The notes under the pieces are model-generated. The model was not told the origin of the DNA. It saw only the letters and a list, made by a program, of their open reading frames with translations, and searched no databases. The translations under genes and the position numbers were made by a program. This document shows positions 5,184 through 7,478 of a stretch of DNA of 7,478 nucleotides, piece by piece; the first letter of the stretch is position 1; the number at the start of each line of letters is the position of its first letter. Source of the DNA: Candidatus Pelagibacter sp. (GTDB lineage: Bacteria; Pseudomonadota; Alphaproteobacteria; Pelagibacterales; Pelagibacteraceae); NCBI GenBank assembly GCA_028097945.1, contig JAOHFJ010000022.1, positions 1 to 7,478 on the forward strand, given 5' to 3'.

Positions 5184-6061
5184 GTTCTCGGTATAACGAT
5201 TTGTTTCTTTAATTTATTCTCTCTCATAAAAATTATTAAAGAACTAGCAATGACTAAAGATGCTCCAAGCAATGTTAAAATTTTTGGTACTTCACTCCAG
5301 ATAAAATATCCAAAAATAATTGCAAAAACTAAACTTAAATATTTTATTGGGGTTACAAGTGATGCTTCTGCTAATCTATAACTTTGGGTTAACAATAAAT
5401 TGGCTACACTTCCACATAAACCAAGGACAAAAAATAAAACAAAATCTATGAAAGTTGGCATTATCCAATCAGTAAAGAAAATTGTTCCTAAACCCAAAAA
5501 AGTGCAAAGTAATGTAAAATAAAATGCGATTGTATAATTGGCTTCTGTTTTAGATAAAGATCTAACGCTAATAGCTACACAGGCAAAAAATATACAAAAT
5601 ACAATTGGTGTAATGTAATAATAATTAACGTCTATAAATGCTGGTTGAACAATTAATAGCATCCCTAGGAAACCTATAAATACAGCTGACCATCTTTTTA
5701 TTCCAACTTTTTCAGATAAAAAAAAGATTGATGCAATTGTAACGAATATTGGTCCACCGAATGTTAATGAAACTACATCAGCTAACGGCAATTCTCTTAG
5801 CCCTAAAAATAATGCAATTATTGCGAGCGCTCCGCTTATGGCTCTAAAAGCATGAAGACCGGGACGTGAAGTTTTGTAAAAGGAAAATATTTTATCTTTT
5901 GGTATGATAAAAAATATTGGAATAAATCCTATAAAAAATCTTAAAAAAAGAACTTGGCCTACTGGATAATAGTCTAACCATTTTACACAGATGTCCATAA
6001 TGGAGAAGCAGATTACACTTCCTACCATGTACAATACGCCTATTTGATTTTGTGTTAACAA
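5180..6061 (-). CDS. EamA/DMT-superfamily membrane transporter
   Basis: Inner-membrane permease of the drug/metabolite transporter superfamily with two EamA repeats and about ten membrane helices in 293 residues, the usual size. The first repeat has the typical segment LADVVSLTFGGPIFVTIASIFFLSEKVG (92-119), then a Gly-rich helix ending in VQP. The second repeat shows AEASLVTPIKYLSLVFAIIFGY followed by WSEVP and a final GASLVIASSLIIF. The C-terminus is a basic cytoplasmic tail. The substrate (amino acid, nucleobase or other metabolite; efflux more often than uptake) cannot be read from the sequence. The start is TTG: an in-frame TGA lies seven codons upstream, TTG is the first usable start after it, and AAAGGA sits about 7 nt before it, whereas the ATG at codon 12 has no SD. 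It is first in a two-gene operon with the glycosylase. Confidence 0.88.
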   Translation of the reverse strand: MLTQNQIGVLYMVGSVICFSIMDICVKWLDYYPVGQVLFLRFFIGFIPIFFIIPKDKIFSFYKTSRPGLHAFRAISGALAIIALFLGLRELPLADVVSLTFGGPIFVTIASIFFLSEKVGIKRWSAVFIGFLGMLLIVQPAFIDVNYYYITPIVFCIFFACVAISVRSLSKTEANYTIAFYFTLLCTFLGLGTIFFTDWIMPTFIDFVLFFVLGLCGSVANLLLTQSYRLAEASLVTPIKYLSLVFAIIFGYFIWSEVPKILTLLGASLVIASSLIIFMRENKLKKQIVIPRT

Positions 6062-6091
6062 TTTACTATCCTTTCTTCTTCAAAATATATT
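6062..6091 (+). promoter_or_regulatory. Candidate msrA-sseA promoter giving a leaderless or near-leaderless mRNA
   Basis: TTTACT (6062-6067), 18 bp, TATATT (6086-6091) reads as a sigma-70-type promoter, with 4 of 6 and 5 of 6 matches. A start about 7 bp after the -10 falls at 6098-6101, on or just before the msrA ATG. This agrees with the absence of any SD before that ATG. The -35 lies over the divergent transporter's translation start. Confidence 0.4.
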
Positions 6092-6100
6092 AAATAACTT

Positions 6101-6547
6101 ATGCAGAAATGTACACTTGCACTTGGATGTTTTTGGAAACCTGAGGAAAACTTTAAAAACAAACCAGGCATATTAAAAACCGAAGTAGGTTACGCAGGAG
6201 GAAGTAGCGCAAAAACAACCTACGAAGAAGTATGCACAGGAAACACTGGACATGCTGAAGTTGTAAGGCTTACTTTTGATGAGAATAAAATTTCGTTTAG
6301 AAAAATATTAGATTTATTTTTTAAAATGCACGATCCAACACAAAAAGATATGCAATTTCCAGACGTTGGAACTCAATATAGAAGTGAAATCTTTTATGAG
6401 GATGAAATACAGAAACAAGAAGCTTTGGAAGTTTTAAAAGAATTTAACGAAAAATTAGATGGTAAAATTCAGACGAATATATCAAAAATTAAAAACTATA
6501 GTAAAGCTGAAGAATATCATCAAAAATATATTGAAAAAAACCGATAA
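6101..6547 (+). CDS. msrA: Peptide methionine (S)-S-oxide reductase
   Basis: Reduces methionine-S-sulfoxide, free or in oxidised proteins, back to methionine. The 148 residues form a minimal single MsrA domain. The active site is GCFWKPEE (9-16) with the nucleophile Cys10 and the conserved Glu. Further family motifs are VGYAGG (29-34), VCTGNTGHAEVV (44-55), HDPTQ (77-81), DVGTQYRSEIFY (88-99) and AEEYHQKY (136-143). No cysteine occurs after position 45, so the C-terminal resolving cysteines of longer MsrAs are missing; recycling would need Cys45 or Cys4, or direct reduction by a thiol partner. No SD precedes the ATG. The stop overlaps the sseA start (TAATG), so the two genes are co-translated. 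Confidence 0.95.
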   Translation: MQKCTLALGCFWKPEENFKNKPGILKTEVGYAGGSSAKTTYEEVCTGNTGHAEVVRLTFDENKISFRKILDLFFKMHDPTQKDMQFPDVGTQYRSEIFYEDEIQKQEALEVLKEFNEKLDGKIQTNISKIKNYSKAEEYHQKYIEKNR

Positions 6548-7359
6548 TGAAGCAATTGGTAACTACAGACTGGTTGGATAAGAATATTAAAAAAGTAAAA
6601 ATTTTAGATGCTAGCTGGCATCTTCCAAATGCTAATAGAAATTCATTTGAAGAGTACAAAACAGAACATATTGTTAACTCTATATTCTTTGATATAGATA
6701 AAAATTCAAACCAAAAAACTAATCTTCCACATATGCTTCCGTCGAAAGAAGATTGGGAAATGATTGTATCTGGTTTAGGAATATCTAATTCAGATCACGT
6801 AATTGTCTATGACAACTCAGATGTTTTTAGTTCGTGTAGGGTTTGGTACACTTTTTTATATTTTGGCCATGACCCAAAACTCATCTCAGTATTAGATGGA
6901 GGTTTTAAAAAATGGACAGATGAAAAACGTCCCACTACAATAGAAATAGTTGGCGCTATTAGATCTAAATATATTGCAGCTGAAATTAAATCTCTTGTAA
7001 TAAATAAAGATGAAGTAAATCAAAATATTACTAATAATAAATTTCAATTGCTGGACGCCAGAGGAGAACAAAGATTTTTAGGTTTACAGCCTGAACCTCG
7101 AAAAGAACTTAGAAGCGGAAACATCAAAGGATCAATTAACCTGCCGTTTCAAAAACTTTTAAGAGAAGATAGAACTTTAAAAAAAAAAGAGGACTTAATT
7201 GAGATTTTCAAATCAAAAAAAGTATCAATTGAAAAAGAAATGGCTTTTACATGTGGTTCTGGAGTTACAGCATGCATTTTAGGTCTAGCTAATTCTATTA
7301 TAAGTGGTAAAAAACCTATTATCTATGACGGTTCATGGGCAGAGTACGGATTAGATTAA
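6547..7359 (+). CDS. sseA: 3-mercaptopyruvate sulfurtransferase, two rhodanese domains
   Basis: Transfers sulfur from 3-mercaptopyruvate to a thiol or cyanide acceptor, linking cysteine breakdown to persulfide formation. There are 270 residues with an inactive N-terminal rhodanese domain (about 1-130, including FEEYKTEHIVNSIFFDID and VLDGGFKKW) and a catalytic C-terminal one (about 150-270). The active loop is C236-GSGVTA, the mercaptopyruvate form (thiosulfate rhodaneses have CRKGVTA). Arg176 (EQRFLG) and Arg189 (ELRSGNIKGSINLP) match the substrate-binding arginines of E. coli SseA. YDGSWAEYG (260-268) is the family's C-terminal motif, and the protein ends right after it, about ten residues shorter than usual. 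The ATG overlaps the msrA stop by 1 nt; there is no SD of its own beyond coupling. A membrane-protein gene follows after 9 nt. Confidence 0.93.
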   Translation: MKQLVTTDWLDKNIKKVKILDASWHLPNANRNSFEEYKTEHIVNSIFFDIDKNSNQKTNLPHMLPSKEDWEMIVSGLGISNSDHVIVYDNSDVFSSCRVWYTFLYFGHDPKLISVLDGGFKKWTDEKRPTTIEIVGAIRSKYIAAEIKSLVINKDEVNQNITNNKFQLLDARGEQRFLGLQPEPRKELRSGNIKGSINLPFQKLLREDRTLKKKEDLIEIFKSKKVSIEKEMAFTCGSGVTACILGLANSIISGKKPIIYDGSWAEYGLD

Positions 7360-7368
7360 AAAAAAAAT

Positions 7369-7478
7369 ATGAAAACTTCATCAAAAATTAAAACTTTTCT
7401 AATAATTTTTTTTATAGCTATTTTTGCAATCATAACAGCAAGGCACTTTATAGGTCTTCATTTTAAAAAAAAATTTAG
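7369..7478 (+). CDS. Membrane-anchored protein, 3'-truncated by window edge
   Basis: ATG at 7369 opens a frame that stays open to the window end (36 codons). The visible part is a basic N-terminus (MKTSSKIK), a hydrophobic helix (about residues 9-24, LIIFFIAIFAII) and then a basic stretch ending HFKKKF. This looks like an uncleaved N-terminal anchor or signal. Such a beginning is compatible with a periplasmic adaptor (HlyD/AcrA type) of an efflux system, but too little is visible to name it. It starts 9 nt after the sseA stop with no SD, only an A-run, so it is probably the third gene of the msrA-sseA operon. Confidence 0.6.
   Translation, partial: MKTSSKIKTFLIIFFIAIFAIITARHFIGLHFKKKF

Noticed and set aside
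1..7478. CRISPR, insertion sequence, prophage, defence island, tRNA or rRNA
   Set aside because: No spaced repeats, transposase-, phage- or defence-like proteins, and no cloverleaf or rRNA sequence were seen. Gene content is ordinary core metabolism and stress response.

Overview
The window is very AT-rich, with short or overlapping gene junctions and Lys/Asn/Ile-rich proteins. The genes read as a small, streamlined alphaproteobacterium. The style resembles the marine SAR11 clade (Candidatus Pelagibacter); that assignment is an inference from composition, compaction and protein style, not from a marker gene. No mobile elements, CRISPR arrays, tRNAs or rRNAs were seen. The window is ordinary chromosomal core DNA with some notable regulatory sequence.

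Left part (1-1931, + strand): the C-terminal two thirds of an oligopeptidase B, whose 5' end lies outside the window, is followed by an IbpA-type small heat-shock protein. The 90-bp gap between them is the most interesting non-coding piece. It holds a sigma-32-like promoter, a 9-bp hairpin at the predicted transcript start, and a second hairpin that hides the Shine-Dalgarno (SD) sequence behind a UUGCU anti-SD with one bulged G. That is the hallmark of ROSE RNA thermometers. A hairpin terminator follows hsp20.

Middle (1933-4239): a small lipoprotein (- strand) diverges from an AzgA-type purine permease (+). The permease converges on a Gpt-like purine phosphoribosyltransferase (-), with a hairpin terminator between the stops. 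Permease and phosphoribosyltransferase make a plausible uptake-and-trap purine salvage pair. The permease leader has an SD-sequestering hairpin, a possible competing helix and an 11-codon upstream reading frame, so it is a candidate for post-transcriptional control.

Right part (4240-7478): a DUF1330 gene (+) converges on an AlkA-like DNA glycosylase (-), and their stop codons share the same TTAA. The glycosylase is translationally coupled (ATGA overlap) to an upstream EamA/DMT transporter that starts with TTG. Only 39 bp away, in divergent orientation, a + strand operon begins: msrA (apparently leaderless or nearly so), sseA (TAATG overlap), and the first 36 codons of a membrane-anchored protein cut by the window end. 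MsrA and SseA both act in sulfur and oxidative-damage metabolism.

No intergenic stretch exceeds about 135 bp.
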